Source: Paenibacillus azoreducens
GTDB lineage: Bacteria; Bacillota; Bacilli; Paenibacillales; Paenibacillaceae
Assembly (NCBI RefSeq): GCF_021654775.1
Contig: NZ_AP025343.1
Span: 124,001 to 188,000, forward strand
Direction of reading: 5' to 3'
DNA length: 64,000 nucleotides
A model generated the notes under the pieces. The model was not told the DNA's origin. It made no database searches and saw only the letters and a program-made list of their open reading frames with translations. Shown here one piece after another: positions 18,337-27,097 of the stretch. Numbering within the stretch: position 1 is the first letter of the stretch; the number at the start of each line of letters is the position of its first letter. A program made the translations under genes and the position numbers.

Positions 18337-18954
18337 TTATTTGCCCCGTTTTTCAAGATTCCGTGCGGTTTGGCTTAGCTCCACGTTTTTGTGATCTTCA
18401 AATGTCCCGAGCGCCCAGTCATACAACGGGTTTGTCACGCCGTACCAATAGTTTTCATTTTTAAAATGATGCCATAGGTGAACCTTTTTCATCCAGCGCC
18501 CCCACGGCGACACGGGTTGGACCGGGCGATGGGCGATATAATGCTTCCACTCGTAAAATAATAAAAATATCATTACCCCCGCGATAAAAGCATTTGTGAT
18601 CACGAGACTTGAAGTAAGGAAGTAGGCGATCGCCCCGGCAATAGCCATGTTGGGCAGAGTGTACCATACTGGCAAAAATAATAAATGTAAGTTGTTTGGA
18701 TTGACATGATGATCATAATGTAAGCGCTTAATCAGTTTTAAAAAGAATGGATTCTTGGGTGTTTTGATGTGGAAAAGAAAGCGGTGCGTGAAATACTCGG
18801 CTGCAGAATATGCGGCCATCCCAAAGGCAAACGCAATCCATGGCCCGATGGATGTCAAATTTGGAATCAGAAAGCCAAAGCTGATCAGGAACAGCACGCA
18901 CATGATACATATGTCGGGGAAACAGAAAAATTCTTTTGCATATTTAGCCTTCAT
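18337..18954 (-). CDS. Fatty acid hydroxylase/sterol desaturase family membrane protein
   Basis: A 205-residue membrane protein with the di-iron histidine clusters of the family: HRFLFH, HYDHH, HYIAH and HLWHHFKNENYWYGV. It should hydroxylate or desaturate a lipid at the membrane; the substrate is unknown. The start is the ATG at 18954, which has GGAGG at 8 bases; the upstream ATG at 18969 would place that ribosome site inside the coding region. About four hydrophobic segments flank the clusters. It is convergent with the SASP gene. Confidence 0.88.
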   Translation of the reverse strand: MKAKYAKEFFCFPDICIMCVLFLISFGFLIPNLTSIGPWIAFAFGMAAYSAAEYFTHRFLFHIKTPKNPFFLKLIKRLHYDHHVNPNNLHLLFLPVWYTLPNMAIAGAIAYFLTSSLVITNAFIAGVMIFLLFYEWKHYIAHRPVQPVSPWGRWMKKVHLWHHFKNENYWYGVTNPLYDWALGTFEDHKNVELSQTARNLEKRGK

Positions 18955-19235
18955 ACCAAACGCCTCCATAATGCATTTTGATTATGATTATGCAGGAAAC
19001 GTGGGGGTTATAGCAGGCCACATCCGATGGCAGTACATTTTTTAGAAAAAATATAAGTGAAAATGGATTTGAAACCTCCTTTTCTGTTTAAAATTTTTGT
19101 AGGAAAATGATTAAAATTGTAACTAAACAAAGTTAAGAGCGTTATAAATTTGAAGGGCATGTATAACGATATGAAGTTGAAACTCTCATTTTTTGTCGGT
19201 CTAAGAAGAAAGTAAGAACATAAGGAGAACGGGCT

Positions 19236-20141
19236 ATGAGGAAAATAATGATGACGTCGCTTCTAGCTTTAGGTCTGGTTTTCATGAGTCAACCCCTTAT
19301 TTCCCATGCAGCGCAAAGTGATGATGAAAAAAGACCCGTCGAAGTCAATGTAAATGGAAAATTCATTTCTATGGATGTACATCCGATCATGGATAACACC
19401 CGGTTGTTTATTCCGATTCGATCCTTGTCCTCTTTAGGGTTGTCGTACAGCTGGAATCCTTCTACTAAAATAGCTGCGGTAAAAAACAAGAATGGGGAAT
19501 ACTTGAAAATTACAGTAGGCAGTAACATAGCTTATAAAGCCAATCAGCCGATTAAAATGGACCAAGCCGCTAAAAGCAATGATGGACGCGTGCTCGTTCC
19601 AATCCGTTTTGTAACCGAAACTTTAGGTTATAACGTTCAATATGATGAGATTCGCAGATTGGTCTTTGTTACTTCCAAGGACTATAAGTTCGATATGAAA
19701 ACCATTTATCAAGACGATACGCTCGCTGCTCGAAAAGCTGCAATTTCCTTGCCGATCACGGCTGATTTTAAACCAACGCTTGGTGTTTCAGGCATCTATC
19801 ACGAATATAGATTTCCTCTGGGAAGCGCGGAAACGTACATTTTTTTTGACGGCCGTTTTTATACTTTTGTGCAAATCCAGAATGGCAAAGCAGTCGCAAC
19901 GGGCCAATTGGACGAAAGTGATTATTCCCGTACGGCAGGCAACGTTCCTCCTAATATGATTTTCGATACGGATCCGATCATGGAGCCTTTTCGTCATAGC
20001 GTTCTCTTCTATGAAACGAGAAAAGACGGAACCGCTACTACTACGGCAGTCTATAAAGGTGACCAAGGGGGCGGCGGCTCAATTAACGCTGAAATGAAGG
20101 TGTACTCGGATATCATTCAAGCACTTCCCAATGAACAATAG
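19236..20141 (+). CDS. Exported protein with copper-amine-oxidase-N stalk domain
   Basis: 301 residues: a Sec signal peptide ending SHAAQ, then a copper amine oxidase N-terminal-like domain with its hallmarks DNTRLFIPIRSLSSLGLSYSW and GRVLVPIRFVTETLGYNV (about residues 50-145), then an uncharacterised C-terminal domain. In Paenibacillus and relatives this stalk domain is found on many secreted proteins and has no oxidase activity by itself. AAGGAG precedes ATG. Single gene with its own terminator. Confidence 0.85.
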   Translation: MRKIMMTSLLALGLVFMSQPLISHAAQSDDEKRPVEVNVNGKFISMDVHPIMDNTRLFIPIRSLSSLGLSYSWNPSTKIAAVKNKNGEYLKITVGSNIAYKANQPIKMDQAAKSNDGRVLVPIRFVTETLGYNVQYDEIRRLVFVTSKDYKFDMKTIYQDDTLAARKAAISLPITADFKPTLGVSGIYHEYRFPLGSAETYIFFDGRFYTFVQIQNGKAVATGQLDESDYSRTAGNVPPNMIFDTDPIMEPFRHSVLFYETRKDGTATTTAVYKGDQGGGGSINAEMKVYSDIIQALPNEQ

Positions 20142-20163
20142 AAGTTTTTAATCGTAAACCAGG

Positions 20164-20190
20164 CAGAGTCCAAAAGGGCTCTGTCTTTTT
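20164..20190 (+). terminator. Terminator of the stalk-protein gene
   Basis: CAGAGTCC (20164-20171) pairs with GGGCTCTG (20176-20183) over a 4-base loop (one G-U), followed by TCTTTTT. Confidence 0.85.
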
Positions 20191-20385
20191 CATTTTGGTT
20201 CAGTTAATTCAAATCTCTTCAGTGAAGCAGTTAAATTCCAAATGATGTGGTACGACCCTTTACCGCAGCAAACATCGCAAATGCAAGTATGAAGTATGGG
20301 ATAAAATTATTTTGATAAAAAACAAAGCCAAAATTTCATTCCTACACTCTATATAAGTAAGAGGGAAGGGAGATAACGATGCCAC

Positions 20386-20913
20386 ATGGATATACATAAG
20401 CTCGTCAAAAAAGCGCAAAAGGGCAATGAGAAGGCATTTCTTGAGCTGTTTCAGCAGCATGAGGAAGCGATATACCGGATCGCCTACACATATCTGAAAA
20501 ACAAAGAAGATGCGCTTGATGTGGTTCAAGAGACGGCATACCGCTCTTTCAAATCCATCGCGGGCTTGCGCGAGGCAAACTACTTCAAGACATGGCTCAT
20601 CAGAATAGCGATCAACCAGTCCATTTCAATCCTGAAGCAAAGGAAAAAGGTCATCCCGCTGCCGCCGGAATATACCGAGCAACAGGCTGATAGTTCTAGT
20701 GAGGAGGATATTCCTCTCTCGGTCACGCTGCAGGAACTGCTGGACGAACTGGATACTCACGAGAAAAGCGTCATCTTGCTCAAATATTATCAGGGGTACA
20801 CGTTTCAAGTGATCTCGGACATGCTTGAGATCCCTCTTGGCTCAACGAAATCGATTCTATATCGGGGGTTAAACAAACTGCGGAAAAGTCTGAAAAGGGG
20901 TGAAATATCGTGA
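20386..20913 (+). CDS. ECF RNA polymerase sigma factor
   Basis: 175 residues with sigma region 2 (EEAIYRIAYTYLKNKEDALDVVQETAYRSF) and region 4 (LDTHEKSVILLKYYQGYTFQVISDMLEIPLGSTKSILYRG). It directs RNA polymerase to stress promoters. It overlaps the next gene by 4 bases; that gene encodes a membrane DUF4179 protein that is very probably its anti-sigma factor. The ATG at 20386 lies 13 bases from its GGGAG ribosome site, whereas an out-of-frame ATG at 20379 with better spacing opens a 6-codon reading frame across the sigma start. Confidence 0.93.
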   Translation: MDIHKLVKKAQKGNEKAFLELFQQHEEAIYRIAYTYLKNKEDALDVVQETAYRSFKSIAGLREANYFKTWLIRIAINQSISILKQRKKVIPLPPEYTEQQADSSSEEDIPLSVTLQELLDELDTHEKSVILLKYYQGYTFQVISDMLEIPLGSTKSILYRGLNKLRKSLKRGEIS

Positions 20914-23306
20914 GCCAAGACAATCGGATTAAACAAGAGATCGAGAAGATTGAAATTCCGAAGGAACTGCATGAGCGCAGCCTATTGGGGGTTCGGCAGG
21001 CCAAACGGGAGCTCTCGGTGAAAAGCAGGGTCGTGAAAGCTATCAAAGTCGCAGGCATCACTGCCGCAGGCCTTGTGTTGGCCGTTGCTTTGGGAACGGC
21101 TGCATCTCCAACGTTCGCAGATTACGTGAAATCGTGGTTTTCGCTTCATCATACGGACGAAGGGCTCAAACAAGCGGCGGATGAGGGATTTGCGGAGCAA
21201 ATCAACAAGGAGGTAACGGATCAAGGAATCACGTTCAAGGTAAAAGAGGCGATTCATGATGCGTTCCGCATTTCGGTCTTGTACGGCATTGAGCGGGATG
21301 GCAAGCCCATGGACCCGGCCCGGCTGTTTGATACGTTCATTCCAAACGGACCTGACGATAACCCATACGTCAATCGGTATGAAGTCGTCGACGAGCAGGG
21401 GAATGTGCTTCCTTTGAGTCTTCAGCAAATGCGGGTGGAACAGAACCAAATATTGTTCATGTCCCTTGACGATCTTCTGAAGGGCCGGGAGCTGCAGTCG
21501 ATGTCCGATCTCCCGGACCGGATCATCGTGCGCTTCGACATCAATCAGATCGGCAGTACCTATGGGAAATGGCATCTGGAGGTACCCATCGATTTGACGA
21601 AGGCAAAGGCCTCGACGACTTTGATTCCCATTAACAAGCGGTATATATCGCCGATGGGCTTCAGCGTGGACTTTAAGCAGCTCCGCCATGGACCAAGCAA
21701 GTCGGAAGTCGTGCTGCAAGTCAATGAAACGCAAGACTGGAGAAAAGGGAAGAAAAGCGATCCGATGCTCCGGTATGAGGTGAAGAACCGCCAAGGCAGC
21801 ATTGTCGCCGCATTTGACGGCATAAACCGTCCGGATCTGGGCCTCGGGGACTTCAATCTGATTAAGAAGTACTGGAGCAGCCAAGGAGAGCGGGGGCATA
21901 TGACATATGCACATCCATTTTTGCCTTTCACAGACAAGCAGGATTTGACGTTAAATCTGACTTCCGTTTACTGGCTGGAACGGCTGCCTGAGGAGGTATC
22001 CGTGAAGCTTCAGCCGGAGATACTGGCAGAACATCCGTTGGTGAAGGAGGTGAATGGGAAGAGTATTACGTTCAAAGCGCGAGTTAAGACGGAAAAAGCG
22101 CCTGAGCTGCTCCAGAATGGCCGCAGCGTTTTTGAAGGAGAAGGTTGGATACTGGAAGCGGATCAACAGCTTGGTTCCGATGTCATCGATATCGAGTGGC
22201 ACATTAAGGATGGGCAGGGTCAAGAGATCCAGGTGCCGTCAGAAGTGCTTTTGGAACAAGACGCAGAAGGAAATGACCGAAATCGCAAATTGTTCTTTTT
22301 TCCGAATACTGTGCGGAAGCCTGACAATCTGACATTGTCCACGGATACCTGGACGAAAAAGGCCCCGATCGATTGGAGTATTCCGCTTGTCCCATCATCA
22401 GAGCCGCTCCCGCCGGTTCATCAAGAACCGGTATATGAGATGACCGTAGAAGATTTGAAACCAGGCATTGTTGCCAAGGCGGAGCAAGCATTGCATGAGC
22501 TGGTTCCGGATAAGCCGTCACGGCTCTTTGGCGTCGCCGATTATTCGGATCGTTGGTTCCTGTACGCCAGGGACAACAGCGGCAGCATCGTCATCGTAGA
22601 CAAAAAAACGGCTGAACCGATCATTGTCCAGCGCGTGGTTCCATACAGCGAGTTGGATCAGAATCTTCGTCAGACCGTAGAGGATACGCTGAGTCAGATG
22701 AAACCCGAGCAACCGATCGTGTTTAAGGAAGCCATACGGGACCGATCGCAGAAGCGGAATCGCTGGTTGTTCAGCTCTGAGCAGGCCGGGATTACGATTG
22801 ATGTTGCGACGGGCAAGGTGGAGGAAGCATTCATCCGTTATGCGCCGGGACATTTTGAAGAGCAGGCCAAGGCAGCCGCGGAGCAGGCTTATCAAGTATT
22901 TTCGCAGAGCAAGCCACTACAGTTCACCGGCATGACCCGGAAAATGACGCCGAAGGAACATGTCTGGGAGCTGGATCGGGAGATGAATCCTTACGTGAAG
23001 GTTGGCGTACGAACAAACCGGGTATGGTCGGTGGAACAGAGCTATAAAAATGATGATCCAGGAGACGAGGCTGCTGCCCGGAAGAAGTATGCCGTACCGC
23101 TTTATACGAAAGAGCAGGCTGTTGCGAAGGTGGGAGCCATGGTCCAGTCCATATTCGGACTCCGTCTGGAAGGATACGAGATGAGCGTGAAACTGAACGA
23201 GTACACCTTTACGAAAAAGGACTCCATGACGATGAAAGGCACCGTCAACGCCAAGGGCGATTTCTGGAAGCTGGAGCTGATCCCAAGCGAAGGAATTCAA
23301 GATTAA
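20910..23306 (+). CDS. Large DUF4179-type membrane anti-sigma protein
   Basis: 798 residues. A cytoplasmic N-terminus of about 45 residues (likely sigma-binding), one membrane segment (about 46-70, VAGITAAGLVLAVALGTAASPTFA) and a very long exterior part. The first half of the exterior resembles DUF4179/DUF5643 sensor domains; the second half (about 520-798) has alpha/beta units reminiscent of PepSY/YPEB repeats. It probably holds the sigma factor until an envelope signal is sensed. It is about twice the usual length of such proteins. Start overlaps the sigma stop (ATGA-type coupling); the third gene of the operon has related repeats. Confidence 0.82.
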   Translation: MSQDNRIKQEIEKIEIPKELHERSLLGVRQAKRELSVKSRVVKAIKVAGITAAGLVLAVALGTAASPTFADYVKSWFSLHHTDEGLKQAADEGFAEQINKEVTDQGITFKVKEAIHDAFRISVLYGIERDGKPMDPARLFDTFIPNGPDDNPYVNRYEVVDEQGNVLPLSLQQMRVEQNQILFMSLDDLLKGRELQSMSDLPDRIIVRFDINQIGSTYGKWHLEVPIDLTKAKASTTLIPINKRYISPMGFSVDFKQLRHGPSKSEVVLQVNETQDWRKGKKSDPMLRYEVKNRQGSIVAAFDGINRPDLGLGDFNLIKKYWSSQGERGHMTYAHPFLPFTDKQDLTLNLTSVYWLERLPEEVSVKLQPEILAEHPLVKEVNGKSITFKARVKTEKAPELLQNGRSVFEGEGWILEADQQLGSDVIDIEWHIKDGQGQEIQVPSEVLLEQDAEGNDRNRKLFFFPNTVRKPDNLTLSTDTWTKKAPIDWSIPLVPSSEPLPPVHQEPVYEMTVEDLKPGIVAKAEQALHELVPDKPSRLFGVADYSDRWFLYARDNSGSIVIVDKKTAEPIIVQRVVPYSELDQNLRQTVEDTLSQMKPEQPIVFKEAIRDRSQKRNRWLFSSEQAGITIDVATGKVEEAFIRYAPGHFEEQAKAAAEQAYQVFSQSKPLQFTGMTRKMTPKEHVWELDREMNPYVKVGVRTNRVWSVEQSYKNDDPGDEAAARKKYAVPLYTKEQAVAKVGAMVQSIFGLRLEGYEMSVKLNEYTFTKKDSMTMKGTVNAKGDFWKLELIPSEGIQD

Positions 23307-23369
23307 TCATATGAGCGCATGAGCGCATCAAACATGCTTAAACCATTTTAATCAGGAGGCAATTATAAT

Positions 23370-24416
23370 ATGAACATCAAAAAAATCCTCACGTTAACAC
23401 TGGCATGCAGCATCCTCGCTGCAACCCCGATCATGGCCGCACCTGTGGACGGAAACCCGGGAGGGGAGGAAACCATTCAATATACCGATTTGGACCCGAA
23501 ATTGACGGAAGCGGCAGAAAAGGCAATTGAACAATATGCTAACGGAAAAGCCTTCAAGTTGGAGGAAGCGTTTAAAAACGATTATTATGAGGGCAAAACC
23601 AAAAAAGAGAGCTGGATCGTTCAATCTAAAGACCGGAACGTTGTCGTCTCGCTGGACGCGGTTTCAGGCAAGGTGTTGACCGTATCGCTTACGTTCACCA
23701 TTCCGGAAGTCACCGGCGATTACGCAAACTACTTGAAGGCGGCGCAGGCGGCTGCCAAACAGCTGTATCCGAAAACGGAGCTTGCTTTTACCAAGGCTCA
23801 TTATTTTAAGAGCAATAAAGCAGGGCTGCAGGAAGCCACGATGACCTTTGCCTCGGAAGATCGTCAGTTTATCGCTATGGATACCAATACATTAAAACCG
23901 ACGATGTATTCCTTGAAATTTAAAGCGGCTGACGTGGACCGCAAAATCGTTGCAGAGGCTGAAAAAGCTGTGAAGAGCATGGGGGTTAAGGTACAGCCAT
24001 TTACGGATATTGAACGCAGAAAAACGAACGGCGAAACTGGCGAAGATGCGTGGGTTTTGACACGGAAAGTGGGAGTCAAAGGCGATTTCCCGAAAAAAAG
24101 AGTCGTGATACAGGAGGATAACCGGGCTTTTGTTGTTGACGCCATTGCCATAGTCGAAGGGAAAACAGGCAAGCTTATTTCAGTCACGATCGAACGGGCA
24201 AGTGATAATCAGAAACTGAAGAAGCTTACGGAGAAAGAAGGCATAACACTCGTCAAACCTGTCGCGAAGCAGCTGTTCGGCGCGGATCTCTCTTCCTATA
24301 CTTTAAAGGTGGACAAAGATTGGGGAGATTATGTGTTCACCAGCAAAGGCAAAGAATCCATCATTGCCAAATTCGACAGCTACGGCAATCTCGTACGTAT
24401 GGAACGCAAAAAATAA
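23370..24416 (+). CDS. Exported PepSY/YcdB-like repeat protein
   Basis: 348 residues: signal peptide ending IMAAP, then repeated alpha/beta units with KAIEQYANGKAF, AAAKQLYPKTEL and AEKAVKSMGVKV blocks and DAVSGKVLTV/VEGKTGKLISV strand motifs, as in PepSY or YcdB/YcdC-type domains. Such domains may inhibit proteases or sense the envelope. It lies 63 bases after the anti-sigma gene, with GGAGG before ATG, and likely belongs to the same operon. Confidence 0.75.
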   Translation: MNIKKILTLTLACSILAATPIMAAPVDGNPGGEETIQYTDLDPKLTEAAEKAIEQYANGKAFKLEEAFKNDYYEGKTKKESWIVQSKDRNVVVSLDAVSGKVLTVSLTFTIPEVTGDYANYLKAAQAAAKQLYPKTELAFTKAHYFKSNKAGLQEATMTFASEDRQFIAMDTNTLKPTMYSLKFKAADVDRKIVAEAEKAVKSMGVKVQPFTDIERRKTNGETGEDAWVLTRKVGVKGDFPKKRVVIQEDNRAFVVDAIAIVEGKTGKLISVTIERASDNQKLKKLTEKEGITLVKPVAKQLFGADLSSYTLKVDKDWGDYVFTSKGKESIIAKFDSYGNLVRMERKK

Positions 24417-24472
24417 TATAGAGAGCATATGAATATGAATTAGGTTAGAAGCATGTACTACGTTCGCCCAGG

Positions 24473-24667
24473 TATCTCTAACGAAACTACAGAGCGCTAT
24501 TGCCTCAAAAACAAGAGCAAATGAAATCTAACGAAACTATATATCGTTATTTGGGATAAAAGCGGGCTTGCGGGCACTTATTTAGCTTAATAGCGATACC
24601 CTGTTTCGTTAACATTTCAAAACCCCCTTTTTGTTGCAAATAGCGATGTCACGTTTCGTTAGAGATA
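24473..24667. repeat. Cluster of four interspersed repeats (TAACGAAAC-N7-CGYTATT)
   Basis: Four copies of TAACGAAAC-N7-CG(C/T)TATT: two forward (about 24473-24502 and 24524-24553) and two inverted (about 24589-24613 and 24636-24667). The 7-base gap is constant while its sequence varies. Together they can form long-range stems. This fills the gap between the PepSY gene and the SDR gene. It is not a CRISPR: orientation alternates and there are no uniform spacers. Confidence 0.75.
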
Positions 24668-24710
24668 AACCAGCAGGCTGCCATCATTTGCAATGGCAGC
24701 CTGCTTATGT

Positions 24711-25460
24711 TTACGCCAATATGGAACCTCCATCCACAACAATCGTTTGGCCGGTAGAGTAATGCTCCCGCATCAAATACAGAAAGGCTTCCGCGGCGTC
24801 TTCAGGTTCACCTACCCGGCCGACAGGGATGGCTTGGCCGGATGTTTCATACATGATGTTCCGGTCTTCCTCGGGGATATGGTTCCACATCTCGGTGCGC
24901 ATAAGCCCGAAAGACACGGCATTGACACGCAGCGGCTGCAGTTCAACCGCCAGCGCCCGGGTCAAGGCTTCGATCGAGCCGCATATGCTGGCAGGAATGG
25001 TGAAACCTTTCGGCGGCTTGGCTCCGGCAACGCCGCTGGTTAACGTGATGGATCCGCCCGGCCTGATCTTTTCGCTGCCGAATTTAGCGGCCATATAAGC
25101 TCCCCAATACCGCAGTTCAAAGGATTTGCGGGCCGAATCCAGATCGATTGCGCCGATATTTTCCACCAGCAATGGGTCGCCGGCCGTAAACACCAAATGG
25201 TCAAATGCGCCGATTTGGCTGAAAAAGCCGCGGATCTCTTCTTCATTTGCCAGATCCACCGCATACCCCTCCGCATTGCGGGGCAGGCGCAAAAGCGCAG
25301 CGTCAACACGTTCTTTGCGGCTGGATACGACAACGACGGAAGCACCTTCTTTGGCAGCGGCTGCGGCGGTTGCGAATCCGGCACCCGATGTTCCCCCAAG
25401 AAGAATCACCCGTTTTCCTTGTAAAGTACGGTCATGCCTGATTTGTTCAGTTGTTTCCAT
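24711..25460 (-). CDS. SDR-family protein lacking the YxxxK motif
   Basis: 249 residues with a Rossmann start GGTSGAGFATAAAAAKEGASVVVVSS (an SDR-type glycine-rich loop), DLANEEE and a C-terminal STGQTIVVDGG typical of short-chain dehydrogenases. Where classical SDRs have YxxxK just before EALTRAL, this protein reads PASIC, so both catalytic residues appear missing; a serine lies upstream in TLTSG. It may be a binding or atypical reductase. GGGAG lies 5 bases before ATG. Divergent from an MmyB-type regulator, an arrangement where the regulator usually controls the reductase gene. Confidence 0.85.
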   Translation of the reverse strand: METTEQIRHDRTLQGKRVILLGGTSGAGFATAAAAAKEGASVVVVSSRKERVDAALLRLPRNAEGYAVDLANEEEIRGFFSQIGAFDHLVFTAGDPLLVENIGAIDLDSARKSFELRYWGAYMAAKFGSEKIRPGGSITLTSGVAGAKPPKGFTIPASICGSIEALTRALAVELQPLRVNAVSFGLMRTEMWNHIPEEDRNIMYETSGQAIPVGRVGEPEDAAEAFLYLMREHYSTGQTIVVDGGSILA

Positions 25461-25656
25461 GCAAACTCCCTCATTTCTCTGAATAATGTGTGGAAAGCGG
25501 TACGAGCGTTCTTTTCATTTTCATGGTCTGCCCCTGTGATGTACCGGTCTTGCCAGATGCCTGATTGCGGTGTATTCGCTCCTTCTTTTATCCAGGCGGT
25601 AAGTCGATTATAATGAGTGCTGTAACAACCAAACAGATCAGCAATTGTAGTATTAC

Positions 25657-25677
25657 TTCGTATACTATTGGTACGAA
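25657..25677. promoter_or_regulatory. Inverted repeat between the SDR and regulator genes
   Basis: TTCGTA (25657-25662) and TACGAA (25672-25677) form a 6+6 inverted repeat with a 9-base gap, 43 bases before the regulator start. It is a candidate operator for the divergent pair. Confidence 0.35.
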
Positions 25678-25719
25678 TACTGGTATAAATACTATCAGGT
25701 AACGGGGAGGATCGTTGGT

Positions 25720-26478
25720 ATGAACTCAGAACGAAGACGAAAGGAACTTGGCGATTTTCTGCGGACCCGCCGCTCCAGGGTTTCCCCGTATGAGGCGGGG
25801 CTGCAATCATCCTCGCGCCGCCGGACGCCAGGCTTAAGGCGGGAAGAGGTTGCAAGTTTGTCCGGCATTTCTTTGCCATGGTACACGGCACTTGAACAGG
25901 GACGGGATATACAGGTGTCCGAGCAGGTACTGGAAAGCCTGGTGCGGACTCTTCGGCTGAGCCGCGATGAACGCAATTATCTATTCATGCTGGCCAAGGC
26001 CAACCCGGCTGTAGCTCCCATTAAGGAAGTGGATGAATCCATTCCCCCGGCGCTTAAGCAGATCCTCGACAGGTTGGGGACCTATCCCGCTTTTGTCGTC
26101 GACAGACGGTGGAATGTTCTGGCTTGGAACAAGACGGCGGGTACTTTATGCGGGGATTTGGAACAGGCGAAAGAACTCGAGCGAAATCTCCTATGGCGAA
26201 CCTTCATGATGGAAGTCTCCAAAGACCGCATCGTTAACTGGGAAAATGTCTCTGCAATGCTGCTGGCGCATTTTAGAAACCGTTATGCCATGTATATAAA
26301 CGATGGATGGTATCAAGACTTAGTCTGCAAACTGCACGGTCACAGCGAGCCTTTCCGGGCATGGTGGGAACGGCATGAGGTTGCCGGGAACTCGGAAGGA
26401 GACCAGGTGCTTAATCATCCTGAGACAGGTTTGTTGTCTTTTCACTACAACACGTTTATGGTATCTGAAAGCAGATGA
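25720..26478 (+). CDS. Helix-turn-helix regulator with MmyB-like domain (frameshifted C-terminus)
   Basis: 252 residues as read: an XRE-type HTH (RREEVASLSGISLPWYTALEQG) and an MmyB-like ligand-binding domain (YPAFVVDRRWNVLAWNKTA, LLSFHYNTFMVSES). The stop comes right after VSESR, but another frame continues with DDYLMRVYTPIENTGTEEKIEALLGAL up to 26557, matching the normal end of the family. Dropping one A from the AAA at 26468-26470 restores a protein of about 278 residues. So this is either a real frameshift that removes the last strands or a sequencing error. GGAGG precedes ATG. Likely regulates the divergent SDR gene. Confidence 0.85.
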   Translation: MNSERRRKELGDFLRTRRSRVSPYEAGLQSSSRRRTPGLRREEVASLSGISLPWYTALEQGRDIQVSEQVLESLVRTLRLSRDERNYLFMLAKANPAVAPIKEVDESIPPALKQILDRLGTYPAFVVDRRWNVLAWNKTAGTLCGDLEQAKELERNLLWRTFMMEVSKDRIVNWENVSAMLLAHFRNRYAMYINDGWYQDLVCKLHGHSEPFRAWWERHEVAGNSEGDQVLNHPETGLLSFHYNTFMVSESR

Positions 26479-26587
26479 TTATCTGATGAGGGTATATACT
26501 CCCATTGAAAACACGGGGACCGAGGAAAAAATAGAAGCGCTTTTGGGTGCATTGTGATCTGGGCGATATATATAAATAAGAAGAGCA

Positions 26588-26611
26588 GCCCTCCCTGAAG
26601 GAGGGCTTTTG
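26588..26611 (+). terminator. Terminator after the MmyB-type regulator
   Basis: GCCCTCC (26588-26594) pairs with GGAGGGC (26600-26606), followed by TTTTG. It sits beyond the out-of-frame end at 26557. Confidence 0.8.
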
Positions 26612-26637
26612 TAATGCGGATCTCGGCAAGTCAAGTC

Positions 26638-26979
26638 TCAGACACATAACAAAACGACAGCTATAGCAAGCATCACTAGCGCATTGACCGCCATGGCAGG
26701 CTTATGTTTGGCACGGAAAAGATGGGCATGAACCGCTCCGATCATCAGCACCGCAAGGAGCAGCGCCGCCGCCTTGAGCAGTCCCGGGATCCAGAAAGCC
26801 GTAATAAGCCCAAGTACGCCCAGAAGCTCCAATGATGCGGTTGCGAACATAAACCACATTGGATAGCGGTACTCCTCCCAGTGATGTACCATGGTTTTGT
26901 TACGGGAAAATTTCATGTAGGCGGAGAACGCGAACATGGCAATCAATATGAATTGACCGATGATGAGTACATAATACAA
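26638..26979 (-). CDS. DoxX-like membrane protein
   Basis: 113 residues with four hydrophobic segments; YYVLIIGQFILIAMFAFSAYMKF and ATASLELLGVLGLITAF match the DoxX-like family. Their biochemical role is uncertain, but they often accompany redox stress genes. I take the TTG at 26979 as start because AAGGAG lies 9 bases upstream; an ATG at 27012 has no ribosome site. Divergent from a Crp/Fnr-type regulator that may control it. Confidence 0.8.
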   Translation of the reverse strand: MYYVLIIGQFILIAMFAFSAYMKFSRNKTMVHHWEEYRYPMWFMFATASLELLGVLGLITAFWIPGLLKAAALLLAVLMIGAVHAHLFRAKHKPAMAVNALVMLAIAVVLLCV

Positions 26980-27045
26980 GGGGCTTCTCTCCTTCGCCCT
27001 ATAAACGGGCATCTATTATTGAAACTCATTATAGATTGAACTAAG

Positions 27046-27060
27046 CTACATAAGATGTAG
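27046..27060. promoter_or_regulatory. Inverted repeat between DoxX-like and Crp/Fnr genes
   Basis: CTACAT-AAG-ATGTAG is a perfect 6+3+6 palindrome in the divergent promoter region, a candidate site for the Crp/Fnr-type protein. Confidence 0.4.
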
Positions 27061-27097
27061 TCCAGCCTACAATCCGAAAGAAACGGGTGATCTCTTT

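Noticed and set aside
20982..21914. 310-codon reading frame antisense to the large anti-sigma gene
   Set aside because: Shadow of a coding region with good codon structure on the other strand; no ribosome site.
24473..24667. Possible CRISPR array
   Set aside because: Repeats alternate in orientation, are gapped and unevenly spaced, and no cas genes are near.
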